The notes under the pieces are model-generated. The model did no database searches. It worked only from the letters and a program-made list of their open reading frames with translations, and had not been told where the DNA came from. 64,000 nucleotides of DNA from Cyclobacteriaceae bacterium (GTDB taxonomy: Bacteria; Bacteroidota; Bacteroidia; Cytophagales; Cyclobacteriaceae), in contig JAEUTZ010000002.1 of assembly GCA_016787725.1 (NCBI GenBank), positions 62,001 to 126,000 on the forward strand, given 5' to 3'. Both the position numbers and the translations under genes were made by a program. Positions 43,446 through 52,860 of the stretch are shown here, piece by piece. How positions within the stretch are numbered: the first letter of the stretch is position 1; each line of letters opens with the position of its first letter.

Positions 43446-44378
43446 TTACTTCCGGATATTGGTTTCATTGATTATGAACAAGGGGCGTTGTTTCAGATTG
43501 GCATCCATGCGAATCAGGTATTCCCCAATCAAGCCAACGCAAATAAGTTGAACCCCCCCTATAAAAAGGATACTGATCATCATAATAGACGCCCACCCCT
43601 GCACATAATCGTTTGAAAAAAAGCGTGCATACAGCGTGTAGAGTATCAGCAGGAAGGCGATCGCTGAAAAGATAAATCCAAAGACTGTGGCCATCTTTAG
43701 CGGAAGGTTGGAAAATCCTGTAATGCCATCCATGGCAAATCGAATCATCTTACGAAATGAATATCCTGACCTGCCTGCATAGCGGCTATCGCGTACGTAC
43801 TCAAGATAGGTTTGCTTAAACCCAACCCAACTAATCATGCCGCGCAGAAACTTATGTCGCTCCGGCATTTGCAGTACAGCATTAGCCACCTTTCGGTCGA
43901 TCATTCGGAAATCCCCGGTATCAACAGGAATGTGGGTGGAAGTGAGCCCCTTTAATAACCGATAGAACACTTTGGCAGTAAGCAATTTTAAAAAATTCTC
44001 ACCTTTTCTCTGGACGCGTCTGGCATAGACTACATTCCAGCCTTCACTCATTTTCTCATACATAGAGGCGATCATCTCGGGCGGATCTTGTAGGTCAGCA
44101 TCGATGATAACGATGCGAGCACCACTGGAAAATTCCAATCCGGCCGAAACTGCGATCTGATGGCCGAAATTCCGGCTAAAGTCGATAAACTTAACCTCGG
44201 GATTGGAGGTTGCCAGGTCTTTGATCAATGTCAGACTGGTATCCCTACTCCCATCGTTAACAAAAATGATTTCGTAAGAACACGCTAAATTGATTAAAAC
44301 ATTCTTTATTCGCTGATATAAAGTCGGGATGCTGGACGCTTCGTTATATACCGGAACAATGATAGAAAGGTCAGTCAT
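43446..44378 (-). CDS. GtrB-like polyprenyl-phosphate glycosyltransferase (GT2)
   Basis: A 310-residue GT2 enzyme. The catalytic domain covers 1-225 (SIIVPVYNEASSIP, metal-binding DADLQDPPE, and DTGDFRMIDRKV). Two C-terminal membrane helices (FGFIFSAIAFLLILYTLYA and IMMISILFIGGVQLICVGLIGEYL) place it with GtrB/Dpm1-type enzymes, which transfer a sugar from a nucleotide donor to undecaprenyl phosphate. It is divergent from a GT87-like integral membrane protein that could use the lipid-linked sugar. Confidence 0.88.
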   Translation of the reverse strand: MTDLSIIVPVYNEASSIPTLYQRIKNVLINLACSYEIIFVNDGSRDTSLTLIKDLATSNPEVKFIDFSRNFGHQIAVSAGLEFSSGARIVIIDADLQDPPEMIASMYEKMSEGWNVVYARRVQRKGENFLKLLTAKVFYRLLKGLTSTHIPVDTGDFRMIDRKVANAVLQMPERHKFLRGMISWVGFKQTYLEYVRDSRYAGRSGYSFRKMIRFAMDGITGFSNLPLKMATVFGFIFSAIAFLLILYTLYARFFSNDYVQGWASIMMISILFIGGVQLICVGLIGEYLIRMDANLKQRPLFIINETNIRK

Positions 44379-44417
44379 GACAAGGGAAGGTACAATTTTT
44401 TATCGTTAGTGAATCAG

Positions 44418-45590
44418 ATGAATTCATTGAAAAGGCTTCTGTACACAAATACTGCCTCGGTATTATGGTTCTGTATCATACCGGTTGTGATCATCAAACA
44501 TTTCTTCCTGTCTAACCTAAACAACAATTATTTTATTTACAAGTATACCTTCTGGCATGCGCTCAACGGGCAAACGCTTTTCGGCTACTATCCCGGAGAA
44601 TACCTCGACAAAAATCATTATGGACCGCTCTTCTCCCTCGTCATGGCTCCTTACGCCTGGTTGCCAGACTGGGCCGGCTACCCTTTGTGGGTAGCTACTC
44701 TGGTTACCTTTTTGTTTCTGGTCATTAAAAAGTTACCCTTGGCAGATTGGCAAAAAAATGGCATCCTTTTCATTTGTCTCAATGAACTCTTGACTTCTTC
44801 ATTCAATGTTCAATTTAGTGTGATGATTGCCGGCCTGATTGCACTCACATATATTTTCATCGACAACAAAAGCGACTTCTGGGCACCCTTGCCCATGCTG
44901 ATCGGTGCGTTTGTTAAATTGTATGGAATTGTCGGTCTGGCCTTCTTCTTCTTTGTAAAAGACAAGCCTAAATTTATTCTGGGCTGCCTCTTCTGGTCCG
45001 TCATCCTGTTTGTCCTTCCAATGATCATCAGTTCGCCCCGGTATGTACTTGATATGTATCAGGAGTGGTATACCTACCTCATCATCAAGAATTCGGAAAA
45101 TGTTTCCCTTACCTCCCATCAGGATTTCTCCGTCATGGGATTTGTGCGTAGAATGCTCCAAAATCCCACAATCCCCAATTGGCCATTCCTCGGTGTGGGA
45201 ATCCTCTTGTTTGGGTTACCCTATTTGCGCATCCGGCAGTATCAGAAGAAGGCGTTTCAATTGCTCCTGCTTAGTTCGGTACTGATTTTTCCGATCTTGT
45301 TCAGTTCCGCATCCGAAGGCTCCACATATATTATTGCCTTTCTTGGAATTGCCATTTGGTTTGTCATCCAACCCTACCCCCGTCCCCGTTACGTATGGAT
45401 TCTGCTGTTAGTGGCATTTTTATTCGCCAGTTTAAACAGTACCGATATCTACCCTTTGAGTTACCGCATTTTTTTGCGCGAGCATTCTGTGAAGGCCATT
45501 CCCTGCCTCTTCATCTGGCTCATGATCCTTTACGAAATGATGACGAGGTCATTTGAACAGTATGAAACCGACAGTCAGAAACAAGGATGA
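44418..45590 (+). CDS. GT87-like (DUF2029) integral membrane glycosyltransferase
   Basis: A 390-residue polytopic membrane protein with about ten hydrophobic segments. The loop after the first helix, YLDKNHYGPLFSLVMAPYAWLP, resembles the DUF2029/GT87 pattern in which an Asp in the first periplasmic loop is catalytic and uses a polyprenyl-phosphate sugar. ATG at 44418 is chosen over an in-frame GTG at 44409, three codons earlier. It is divergent from the GtrB-like gene, which may make its donor. The acceptor is unknown. Confidence 0.72.
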   Translation: MNSLKRLLYTNTASVLWFCIIPVVIIKHFFLSNLNNNYFIYKYTFWHALNGQTLFGYYPGEYLDKNHYGPLFSLVMAPYAWLPDWAGYPLWVATLVTFLFLVIKKLPLADWQKNGILFICLNELLTSSFNVQFSVMIAGLIALTYIFIDNKSDFWAPLPMLIGAFVKLYGIVGLAFFFFVKDKPKFILGCLFWSVILFVLPMIISSPRYVLDMYQEWYTYLIIKNSENVSLTSHQDFSVMGFVRRMLQNPTIPNWPFLGVGILLFGLPYLRIRQYQKKAFQLLLLSSVLIFPILFSSASEGSTYIIAFLGIAIWFVIQPYPRPRYVWILLLVAFLFASLNSTDIYPLSYRIFLREHSVKAIPCLFIWLMILYEMMTRSFEQYETDSQKQG

Positions 45591-45669
45591 GTTGGCATTG
45601 TACACATGCATTGAACGATGCTGAAATCCAAAAAAAAGAATTAACTTCATAACGAATTCAGAGACAGCT

Positions 45670-46542
45670 ATGAAAAATCAATTTGAAGCCGTTCCCCTCA
45701 AAAGTCTGGATGAATGGGAAGACGATCTCCTCCGCAGATATCCCGATCCTGAACACATTGCGACCTCAAAGTCAACGGAAGAATATCGAAATTACGAGGA
45801 ACCCCAACGTGATTCGGTTCGCGAATTCTATCGGCTTAATCATACGTATCAAACCTATGATTTCGTAATGCAGAAAGAGGCAGAGTTTCTCAAGTTTGAT
45901 AAGAAAGAGATGCCTGTGTGGAGTGCTTTTGACTTCCTGAATCAATTGGTGGATGATTCCGACCCGGATACCGACCTTGATCAGTTTCAGCATTTACTCC
46001 AAACTTCAGAAGCGATCCGCAGGGATGGTCATCCTGACTGGATGGTCATGGTTGGTTTGCTCCATGACATGGGTAAGGTACTTTGTCTTTTCGGAGAACC
46101 TCAATGGGCGGTAGTGGGTGATACGTTCCCGGTAGGTTGCGCCTATTCTGATAAAATTGTCTATCCGGAATTTTTTAAAAACAATCCTGACTTAACAAAT
46201 CCAGCGTATAACACCAAGTATGGAGTATATACCCCTAACTGCGGATTGCGCCATGTACACCTGTCGTGGGGGCACGATGAATATGTTTACCACATGGTAA
46301 AAGATCGCCTGCCTGAACAAGGACTTTACATGTTGCGGTATCATTCTTTCTATGCACAACATCGTGAACATGCCTACGATCATTTGATGGACGATCACGA
46401 TCGTGAAATGTTCAACTGGGTAAAGTTGTTTAACCCGTACGACCTCTACTCCAAAAATCCCACACCCCCAAACTGGAATGAGCTTAAACCTTACTACGAA
46501 GATCTGGTAGCAAAGTATCTTCCTCCTACCCTGAAGTTTTGA
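45670..46542 (+). CDS. miox: myo-Inositol oxygenase
   Basis: A 290-residue HD-fold di-iron enzyme that cleaves myo-inositol with O2 to D-glucuronate. All ligand positions known from the mammalian enzyme are visible: His108, His132-Asp133 (LLHDMGK), His202 (WGHDEY), His225 (RYHSF) and Asp258 (FNPYDLYSK). The substrate-contact Lys136 and Ser226 are kept too. The length matches the animal and fungal proteins (about 285). The gene lies 37 nt before an SGLT-like symporter, probably in one operon, and about 16 kb from uxaC, which would act on its product. Confidence 0.95.
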   Translation: MKNQFEAVPLKSLDEWEDDLLRRYPDPEHIATSKSTEEYRNYEEPQRDSVREFYRLNHTYQTYDFVMQKEAEFLKFDKKEMPVWSAFDFLNQLVDDSDPDTDLDQFQHLLQTSEAIRRDGHPDWMVMVGLLHDMGKVLCLFGEPQWAVVGDTFPVGCAYSDKIVYPEFFKNNPDLTNPAYNTKYGVYTPNCGLRHVHLSWGHDEYVYHMVKDRLPEQGLYMLRYHSFYAQHREHAYDHLMDDHDREMFNWVKLFNPYDLYSKNPTPPNWNELKPYYEDLVAKYLPPTLKF

Positions 46543-46579
46543 CACTCCCATGGAGACACCCTGGAATTAGTCGGCTGCG

Positions 46580-48208
46580 ATGAACACCCTTCACACGGCC
46601 GACTATCTTGTTTTTTTCGGATACTTCATTTTAATCTTTGGCTACGGGTACTATGTGTATCACCGGAAACGATCCACATCCATCTCGGTTCGGGAGTTCT
46701 TTCTTGCGGAAGGTTCCCTGACCTGGTGGGCCATCGGGGCCTCGCTTATTGCGTCTAATATTTCTGCCGAACACTTCATCGGGATGTCGGGTTCAGGATT
46801 TGCTATTGGCCTGGCGATTTCCACGTATGAATGGATGGCTGCCGCCACGCTTATCATCGTGGCCGTATTTTTCATTCCGCTGTATCTGAAGAACAAGATT
46901 TATACGATGCCCCAATTCCTGGCCGAGCGATACAACGACAAAGTAAGTACGGTAATGGCCATTTTCTGGTTACTCGTATACGTATTTGTCAACCTTACTT
47001 CCATTATTTACCTCGGAGCCATTGCCATCAATTCCATCTCCAATTTGTCGTTTGAGCTTTGCATTTTTGGTTTGTGTGTGTTTGCTGTTGTCGTTACCCT
47101 GGGCGGGATGAAAGTAATTGGTTATACCGATGTGATTCAGGTGGCTGTGTTGGTGGTTGGTGGCTTGATTACTTCTTACCTCGCATTGACCTTGCTCTCG
47201 GAAAAATTCGGGTTTGGCAGCGATGCCTGGAAAGGACTGGTATTGTTGAAGGACCAGGCTGATAGTCACTTTCATATGATCCTGGATAAGGATCACAACT
47301 ATTACAAAGATCTGCCGGGGCTATCGGTTTTAATTGGCGGCATGTGGATCAACAACCTGAACTACTTCGCCTGCAATCAATACATAACACAACGTGCGCT
47401 CGGTGCTGATCTGAAGACCGCCCGGCAAGGGCTTCTGTTTGCCGCGTTCTTAAAACTGATGATTCCATTGATCGCTGTGTTACCCGGCATCGCCATGTTT
47501 GTGTTACATCAACAAGGCATGTTTCAAGCCGAAATGGTAGATGAAATGGGCGTATTAAAACCCGACCATGCCTATCCCACCCTTATGAATTTATTGCCTG
47601 CCGGATTGAAGGGAGTAGCGTTTGCTGCCCTAACTGCAGCGGTGGTAGCCTCCCTGGCTGGCAAGGCCAACAGCATTTCCACGATCTTCTCATTAGATCT
47701 TTACCGCAAGTATTTTAATAAAGATGCCGATAACAAGAAGTTGGTATGGGTGGGCCGCTGGGCCGTCATCATTTCCATTACGATTGCCGGGTTCGTAGCC
47801 CCTGCCTTGAAAACACTTGATCAGGCATATCAATTTATACAAGAGTATGTTGGCTTCATTTCACCCGGTGTACTGGCGATTTTTCTGATGGGGTTTTTCT
47901 GGAAACGAACTACTCCCACGGCAGCGATGACCGGGGCACTCCTCACCATTCCGCTTTCTGCCATTTTGAAATTCCTTCCCACCTGGACTCATGGTTGGTT
48001 TCCGGATTATCCCTTCCTCGACCGCATGTCGATTACCTTTGGGCTCATCATTTTAATCATGATTTTTCTTTCCATTGTTAAGCCAGAAACGAATCCAAAG
48101 AAGCCGATGGAAGTAGATGTTAAGCTCTTCAAAGTAAACCCCGGATTTATTTTTGGTTCCCTGATTATTATCGGAATCTTGATCGCGCTGTATACGGTCT
48201 TTTGGTAA
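46580..48208 (+). CDS. SGLT-like sodium:solute symporter
   Basis: A 542-residue inner-membrane carrier of the SSS family with about 14 helices. The segment ASNISAEHFIGMSGSGFAIGLA matches the SGLT/SMIT hallmark after helix 1, and LTAAVVASLAGKANSISTIFSLDLYRKYF lies at helix 8-9 (Na2 site region). It resembles sugar and myo-inositol carriers more than proline or pantothenate carriers. The adjacent myo-inositol oxygenase gene suggests inositol uptake. No extracellular domain is present. Confidence 0.88.
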   Translation: MNTLHTADYLVFFGYFILIFGYGYYVYHRKRSTSISVREFFLAEGSLTWWAIGASLIASNISAEHFIGMSGSGFAIGLAISTYEWMAAATLIIVAVFFIPLYLKNKIYTMPQFLAERYNDKVSTVMAIFWLLVYVFVNLTSIIYLGAIAINSISNLSFELCIFGLCVFAVVVTLGGMKVIGYTDVIQVAVLVVGGLITSYLALTLLSEKFGFGSDAWKGLVLLKDQADSHFHMILDKDHNYYKDLPGLSVLIGGMWINNLNYFACNQYITQRALGADLKTARQGLLFAAFLKLMIPLIAVLPGIAMFVLHQQGMFQAEMVDEMGVLKPDHAYPTLMNLLPAGLKGVAFAALTAAVVASLAGKANSISTIFSLDLYRKYFNKDADNKKLVWVGRWAVIISITIAGFVAPALKTLDQAYQFIQEYVGFISPGVLAIFLMGFFWKRTTPTAAMTGALLTIPLSAILKFLPTWTHGWFPDYPFLDRMSITFGLIILIMIFLSIVKPETNPKKPMEVDVKLFKVNPGFIFGSLIIIGILIALYTVFW

Positions 48209-48219
48209 CAAAAGTATGT

Positions 48220-48660
48220 TTACTTCACCAATTTAATCGAAGCTGAATTTATACAAAACCGCAAGCCGGTGGGCTGAGGACCGTCAGGAAACACATGCCC
48301 CAGGTGACCGTCACACACATTGCACTCCACTTCCACACGCACCATTCCGTAGCTGGTGTCCTTTGTATACTTAATCACGTTGGGTTCGACTGAAGTAGTG
48401 AAGCTGGGCCATCCGGTACCCGATTCAAATTTGGTTCTGGAATCGAATAAAACTGTTCCACAACACCGGCAGGCATACAACCCCGGTTCGTGCGCTTCGC
48501 AATACTCGCCACTAAAGGCGCGCTCGGTGCCCTTTTTACGGGTTATATAAAATTCTTCGTCTGTCAGGATTTCTTTCCATTCGGCATCACTTTTTTCTAC
48601 TCTGCGCGGGGGTGTTAGATTTCCCTTGCTGGCATACTGCAATACATCAAGCCATTTCAT
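48220..48660 (-). CDS. msrB: Peptide methionine-R-sulfoxide reductase
   Basis: A 146-residue cytoplasmic MsrB that reduces methionine-R-sulfoxide with thioredoxin. Zinc is held by two CxxC pairs (CRCCGT region and CNVCDGH). The catalytic cysteine is in GLRFCINSASI near the C-terminus. FESGTGWPSF and GHVFPDGP are diagnostic. No signal peptide or MsrA fusion is present. It is convergent with the symporter gene (11 nt). Confidence 0.95.
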   Translation of the reverse strand: MKWLDVLQYASKGNLTPPRRVEKSDAEWKEILTDEEFYITRKKGTERAFSGEYCEAHEPGLYACRCCGTVLFDSRTKFESGTGWPSFTTSVEPNVIKYTKDTSYGMVRVEVECNVCDGHLGHVFPDGPQPTGLRFCINSASIKLVK

Positions 48661-48717
48661 AACGGTGGTTTATCTGAATCAAATTAGACTGCTTCAAATA
48701 AACCACTTTTAAGACAA

Positions 48718-49383
48718 TTAGTTCAAGCTTTCGCTACTGCGTGAGCGATCGCGTCTTCCAAAGCCGCCAAATTTCAAGGTAACGCTATAGGTCCAGTCGC
48801 TGAGGTCATGGTCGGAAAGTCCGAGGCCTTTGCTTTCATACGTTTGCCGGTACGATATTCCCGGGCTCAGGCGCATCCATCGAAACAGATTCATTTCCAG
48901 TTGAGCACCAGGTTCTATTACATAGAACCAGTTTTCATCATAGACTGCAGTATGATAATCATAAGGATCATAGTGGTACGAATCCCATCCATCGCGGCTG
49001 TATTGCATGGTATAGCCCGCTCCGCTAAATAAGCTTAGGACTAAGTGGATTGGCTTATTCGAACCAATGACCCGCTCCACCAGCAACCCTCCTTGCGCGT
49101 ATTGGTAGGTCATATTTTGTAGTGGGTTCGCACTATATTCCAACGGAACCTGAATATCATTGTTGGATCCGGTGAAAGATAAGCCCAGCATCCATCTGCG
49201 ATTGATGAAGACTCCGCCATAGACACCTGCGAGGTTGGCAAACTCACCCCGGATGGTGGTAAATTGATTGGTGAGGGCACCATAGCCTCCGGTAACGCGG
49301 CCATCGCCAAAAACGGTTCTGATTTCCTGGGCCGAAGCAGCACCTGCAATCAATAATAAAATGATAGTAAATCGGGTTTTCAT
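48718..49383 (-). CDS. Outer-membrane beta-barrel protein
   Basis: A 221-residue protein with a signal peptide (residues 1-18, ending ASA) and alternating amphipathic strands rich in Tyr/Gly (GGYGALTNQFTTIRGEF, GGVFINRRWMLGLSF, WTYSVTLKFGGF). It has the size of an eight-stranded barrel. No specific family is recognised and no transport function can be assigned. It lies downstream of the MacB-like permease on the same strand with a 71-nt gap, so it might share its transcript. Confidence 0.72.
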   Translation of the reverse strand: MKTRFTIILLLIAGAASAQEIRTVFGDGRVTGGYGALTNQFTTIRGEFANLAGVYGGVFINRRWMLGLSFTGSNNDIQVPLEYSANPLQNMTYQYAQGGLLVERVIGSNKPIHLVLSLFSGAGYTMQYSRDGWDSYHYDPYDYHTAVYDENWFYVIEPGAQLEMNLFRWMRLSPGISYRQTYESKGLGLSDHDLSDWTYSVTLKFGGFGRRDRSRSSESLN

Positions 49384-49454
49384 ACCAGTTGAGCTTTTTT
49401 TTATCTACTAGACAACCGGCCTGCTGAACACCCCTATCGTTTTTAGTATTTTTT

Positions 49455-50666
49455 TCACTCATGCCGGATCGCATCCACCGGGTTAAGCCGGGCAGCCCGG
49501 ATGGCAGGATAGGTACCAAAAACAATCCCCACCAACAATGAAATGATGGATATGACAACCAAAGTATTCCAGGTAAAGGCAGCCTGAAACGGAACTTCGG
49601 TGATAGCCTTTACAATGGGAATAATGATCATCGTTCCTACCACACCCAAAACCAAGCCCAACAAACTGCCGAATGCAGAGACCGTAATTGATTCCGACAA
49701 AAACAGTAAAATAATATCGCGCTTATTAGCCCCGGTGGCTTTGCGTATTCCTATTTCGGCTGTGCGCTCCGTTACCGATATGAGGAGTACATTCATCACT
49801 CCAATGCCTCCAACCAGTACAGAAATGCCTACGATCAGACCCATGACGACCCGAAATACCAGAAAGGCCTTTGTCGCCTGTTCGATTCGAAAATCATTGG
49901 TTTGAATGGTAAAATTATCATCTGTACCAAACTCGTGATGTAGCCAATTTTGAATTTCAGACTTCAATTGGGGAATATCCTCCGTCTTTTTTACATCGAA
50001 ATAGATCATGGGCGGATGTTCTCGCAGCTCCACATCGGAAAGAAGCGTGATCGGAAAGTAAATCTGTGCGGATTTCACCAACGGCTCAGGTACTATACCG
50101 ATAATGGTAAGTGCATGATTTTCAAAACGAATCTTTTTGCCGATCAAGCCGAGAGAATCGTTCACGAGCTTTACGAAAGATTGATTGACCACCACTCCAT
50201 TTCGCTTTTGCTCAACATCTTCCACCTGATAGAGAGCTCCCGTGAATTTTGCTGTATCCGAAGTACGGATCGGAGTTGCCCCTGGCCAGGCATACACACC
50301 GATCCGTTTATCTTCCAACCATGCTTCGCCTGATAGTGAGGTGCGATAATAACCATCGGCTGGTTGCGACAAAGTGTCGGCCAACCTTCGGTAATGGGAA
50401 TAGTGCAAGACCGGAAACGTGTCGCGCCTGATCCGTACCTCGTTCACCACTTTATGCTGATTGCTATGGATAGTAATGGCGTTGAGTGATGTAGTGCTGG
50501 AGATTTGCTCGCGCGCCAGATCTTCCATTCCGTCTATCAATGATAAAATTGAAACCAGGGCTGCCACTCCAATAACGATGCCGAGAACGGATAGGAATGT
50601 GTGAAGGAAATTCGAGCGAATGTTGGCCAGGGCCAACGCAAAAGAATTAATTACTTTTCGAAGCAT
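49455..50666 (-). CDS. MacB-like ABC permease
   Basis: A 403-residue permease with one MacB-type periplasmic domain (about 40-270) and four FtsX helices. The first helix is NFLHTFLSVLGIVIGVAALVSILSLIDGMEDL, and the C-terminal three start at VVMGLIVGISVLVGGIGVMNVLLISV, followed by RTAEIGIRKATGANKRDI. This is the ordinary half-transporter size, in contrast to the three duplicated permeases in the window. The ATPase and membrane-fusion partners are not adjacent. Confidence 0.9.
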   Translation of the reverse strand: MLRKVINSFALALANIRSNFLHTFLSVLGIVIGVAALVSILSLIDGMEDLAREQISSTTSLNAITIHSNQHKVVNEVRIRRDTFPVLHYSHYRRLADTLSQPADGYYRTSLSGEAWLEDKRIGVYAWPGATPIRTSDTAKFTGALYQVEDVEQKRNGVVVNQSFVKLVNDSLGLIGKKIRFENHALTIIGIVPEPLVKSAQIYFPITLLSDVELREHPPMIYFDVKKTEDIPQLKSEIQNWLHHEFGTDDNFTIQTNDFRIEQATKAFLVFRVVMGLIVGISVLVGGIGVMNVLLISVTERTAEIGIRKATGANKRDIILLFLSESITVSAFGSLLGLVLGVVGTMIIIPIVKAITEVPFQAAFTWNTLVVISIISLLVGIVFGTYPAIRAARLNPVDAIRHE

Positions 50667-50702
50667 GGTTCAGAAAGTAAGTCTAAGACTAATCCATTCC
50701 GT

Positions 50703-50728
50703 AAATGTTACAAAAGAAAGTAACATTT
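50703..50728. promoter_or_regulatory. Perfect inverted repeat between dps and the MacB-like gene
   Basis: AAATGTTAC (50703-50711) and GTAACATTT (50720-50728) form a 9-bp stem with an 8-nt loop. It lies 36 nt downstream of the dps stop and 37 nt upstream of the permease ATG. It may be a dps terminator with a poor U-tract, or an operator for the permease gene. Confidence 0.5.
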
Positions 50729-50763
50729 TTGGTCAGCCATATATAAATGCCGCCCCTGGATAG

Positions 50764-51243
50764 TTATTTCTTATTCAGGAATGCCGAGTACATCCACACC
50801 AGTTTTTCCTGTGCCCGGATGTAATCACTCATCAGCGCATTGGTGCCTTCATCGCCTGCATCGGCCGAAAGGTCAAGCAAGTTCCGTTGAATTCCAATGA
50901 TGGTCTTAAAGGATTCGAGAATCTCAGCCACCGCTTTAAGGCCGTCCGATACCTGGGTGGACTCGTCAATACTGGAAACTTTTCGGTACTCGGTATAGGT
51001 ATGATTGGGTGAATACCCCAAAGTGAGGATCCGTTCGGCAACTTCGTCAATCTTCAATAAAAGATCATTGTACAATTCTTCGAACTTCAAATGCAATTCA
51101 AAAAATTTCTCGCCCTTTATGTTCCAATGATAACCGCGGGTATTTTGATAAAATATCGAATAATTGGCCAGCAGCTCATTGAGTAAGATCGCCAGCTTTT
51201 CCGACTTGTTCTTATCTAATCCAATTGCATTAATATTTCTCAT
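50764..51243 (-). CDS. dps: Dps-family ferritin-like DNA-protection protein
   Basis: A 159-residue four-helix-bundle protein of the Dps family, which forms dodecamers, oxidises and stores iron, and protects DNA. The ferroxidase ligands are visible in YHWNIKGEKFFELHLKFEELYND (His and Glu/Asp in helix B, shared between subunits). The N-terminal tail is short and only weakly basic, so direct DNA binding is uncertain. ATG at 51243 is preferred over GTG at 51249. It is probably monocistronic. Confidence 0.92.
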   Translation of the reverse strand: MRNINAIGLDKNKSEKLAILLNELLANYSIFYQNTRGYHWNIKGEKFFELHLKFEELYNDLLLKIDEVAERILTLGYSPNHTYTEYRKVSSIDESTQVSDGLKAVAEILESFKTIIGIQRNLLDLSADAGDEGTNALMSDYIRAQEKLVWMYSAFLNKK

Positions 51244-51340
51244 ATTCACTCTAATTTTATTAGTTTAACAAGTTTGGTCCTGCATATGTTTGAAGCAATT
51301 ACATGGTGAGGTTAAATCAATGTCCATTATCAGGTTCTGA

Positions 51341-52720
51341 TTACTCCAGGTAACTACGGGCAGCCTGATTTTGAGAATTGACGTGCTCCCGCAGGTCCTG
51401 TAATGCATTGGTGAATGCGGTAGCATTTTGCAGGTACGTGTATTTACCTTCTTCCTTTGCGGTTGGACCAATCACGTAGGGTGCAATTAACGAATGGTAT
51501 TGATTAAAGAGAGCATTCATCTTTTCAGGTGTAAATACGGCATCAACGAATTCTTCCACTTCGTGTTTATATACAGCCGAGTAAACCGGATCATCCATCA
51601 AGTACCGGATCAGCGGCCAGTTGTTCCCTACCATTCCCAGGTCCATGGAAGTTGTGTTATTGCCCCGGTTCATGAGCGCTTCATTGTTATCCCAGGGAAT
51701 CCACGTAAGTCCACGCCCTGGATCATGATATAGGTAGTAATTATGAGCCATGCGACCGTAGGTATCCCAATTCAACATTGTGGTATTTACAGCAAGCCAC
51801 TTCATAAAATGAGCAGCATTAAAATGTTGTTCCAGGTTGGTGCGCCATTGCTCCGGGTTGGAAAGACGCAACGCACTGTGTAAGACGGTTATGGTCGATT
51901 GAATATCGGTGTAGTTACTCTCCGTTTGGTTATTCTTCTTTTCAAACTGAGCCAGAATGAAGTTCTGAAAAGTTGATTCCGGTTTATAAATATTACCAGC
52001 CTCCTGACCAAATTGGGTCTTGATCATCGTATCATCCACAACCTCCACCATCGTGTAAATACCACAATATTTCAACCCATCACCAAAATCGAGATAGATT
52101 TTGTAGAAGGCGGTTTGAGAACAGGGAATTCCTGCCTTTCTAAAAATGTCGGAACCAGCCTTTTCACGAATCAGGGAAGGATCATTCGCCCCCGGAGACA
52201 TCGACAATTCCTTAAATCCAAAAAAGCGTTGATTCTGAATTTCAGGGAATTCATCTTCATACCGGTCAAAGTTTAACCGAAAGGGTAATTTGTAAATGCC
52301 ATTCCGCCAACTATTGCGTAGTGTGGAGTTGCCTTTTAGGCGGAAGCCAACCATATACCATGCTGCTCCATTGAACTTAACGGATACGGGCACATACACG
52401 GGTTCTGTATTGGGAAAAGTGCCCGGAGCCGGCTGGCCCCCGGCACCAAAATTGAACCCGTACAAGGTATTCATGTTCGTCTGGATGACCGTCCAGTTCT
52501 CCTTCCCCAGGGTAATTTCCAGTGTGTTCACCGATGTTTGTGGAAAGACGGTTAGGTAATCGGGATCTGCTTTATTGCCATGGGTAGCATCGGTCCAATC
52601 CGGTGTTTCCAGAATTTGATTTTCCAACTCAGGGTTTATGCTGTCGCAACTAACCAGTAACAGCAGCAAAAGACTTCGTTTAACCAACCCTAACCAACCT
52701 TGAATACCGATTGCTTTCAT
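51341..52720 (-). CDS. CotH kinase family lipoprotein
   Basis: A 459-residue lipoprotein (lipobox LLVSC near residue 25). The CotH fold includes GFRLKGNSTLRNSW, KLPFRLNFDRYE and the kinase-type active-site region in LNWDTYGRMAHNYYLYHD and TWIPWDNNEAL. It belongs to the CotH group with a long helical tail (FTPEKMNALFNQYHSLI). Unlike the protein at 32.1 kb it has no T9SS domain, so it would stay anchored to a membrane. Two CotH types in one window suggests extracellular protein phosphorylation of several targets. Confidence 0.88.
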   Translation of the reverse strand: MKAIGIQGWLGLVKRSLLLLLLVSCDSINPELENQILETPDWTDATHGNKADPDYLTVFPQTSVNTLEITLGKENWTVIQTNMNTLYGFNFGAGGQPAPGTFPNTEPVYVPVSVKFNGAAWYMVGFRLKGNSTLRNSWRNGIYKLPFRLNFDRYEDEFPEIQNQRFFGFKELSMSPGANDPSLIREKAGSDIFRKAGIPCSQTAFYKIYLDFGDGLKYCGIYTMVEVVDDTMIKTQFGQEAGNIYKPESTFQNFILAQFEKKNNQTESNYTDIQSTITVLHSALRLSNPEQWRTNLEQHFNAAHFMKWLAVNTTMLNWDTYGRMAHNYYLYHDPGRGLTWIPWDNNEALMNRGNNTTSMDLGMVGNNWPLIRYLMDDPVYSAVYKHEVEEFVDAVFTPEKMNALFNQYHSLIAPYVIGPTAKEEGKYTYLQNATAFTNALQDLREHVNSQNQAARSYLE

Positions 52721-52860
52721 GACAACTAAAATTAGCAGATAGATTTCAATAAATTTACTACAGTACTTCGAATTACTCGTATATAGATTTTTGCCTCATG
52801 TTAAACGAAGCTGCAACCGATTTTAATACTTTGATTGATTATTAAGTAATTTGAAGGCAT

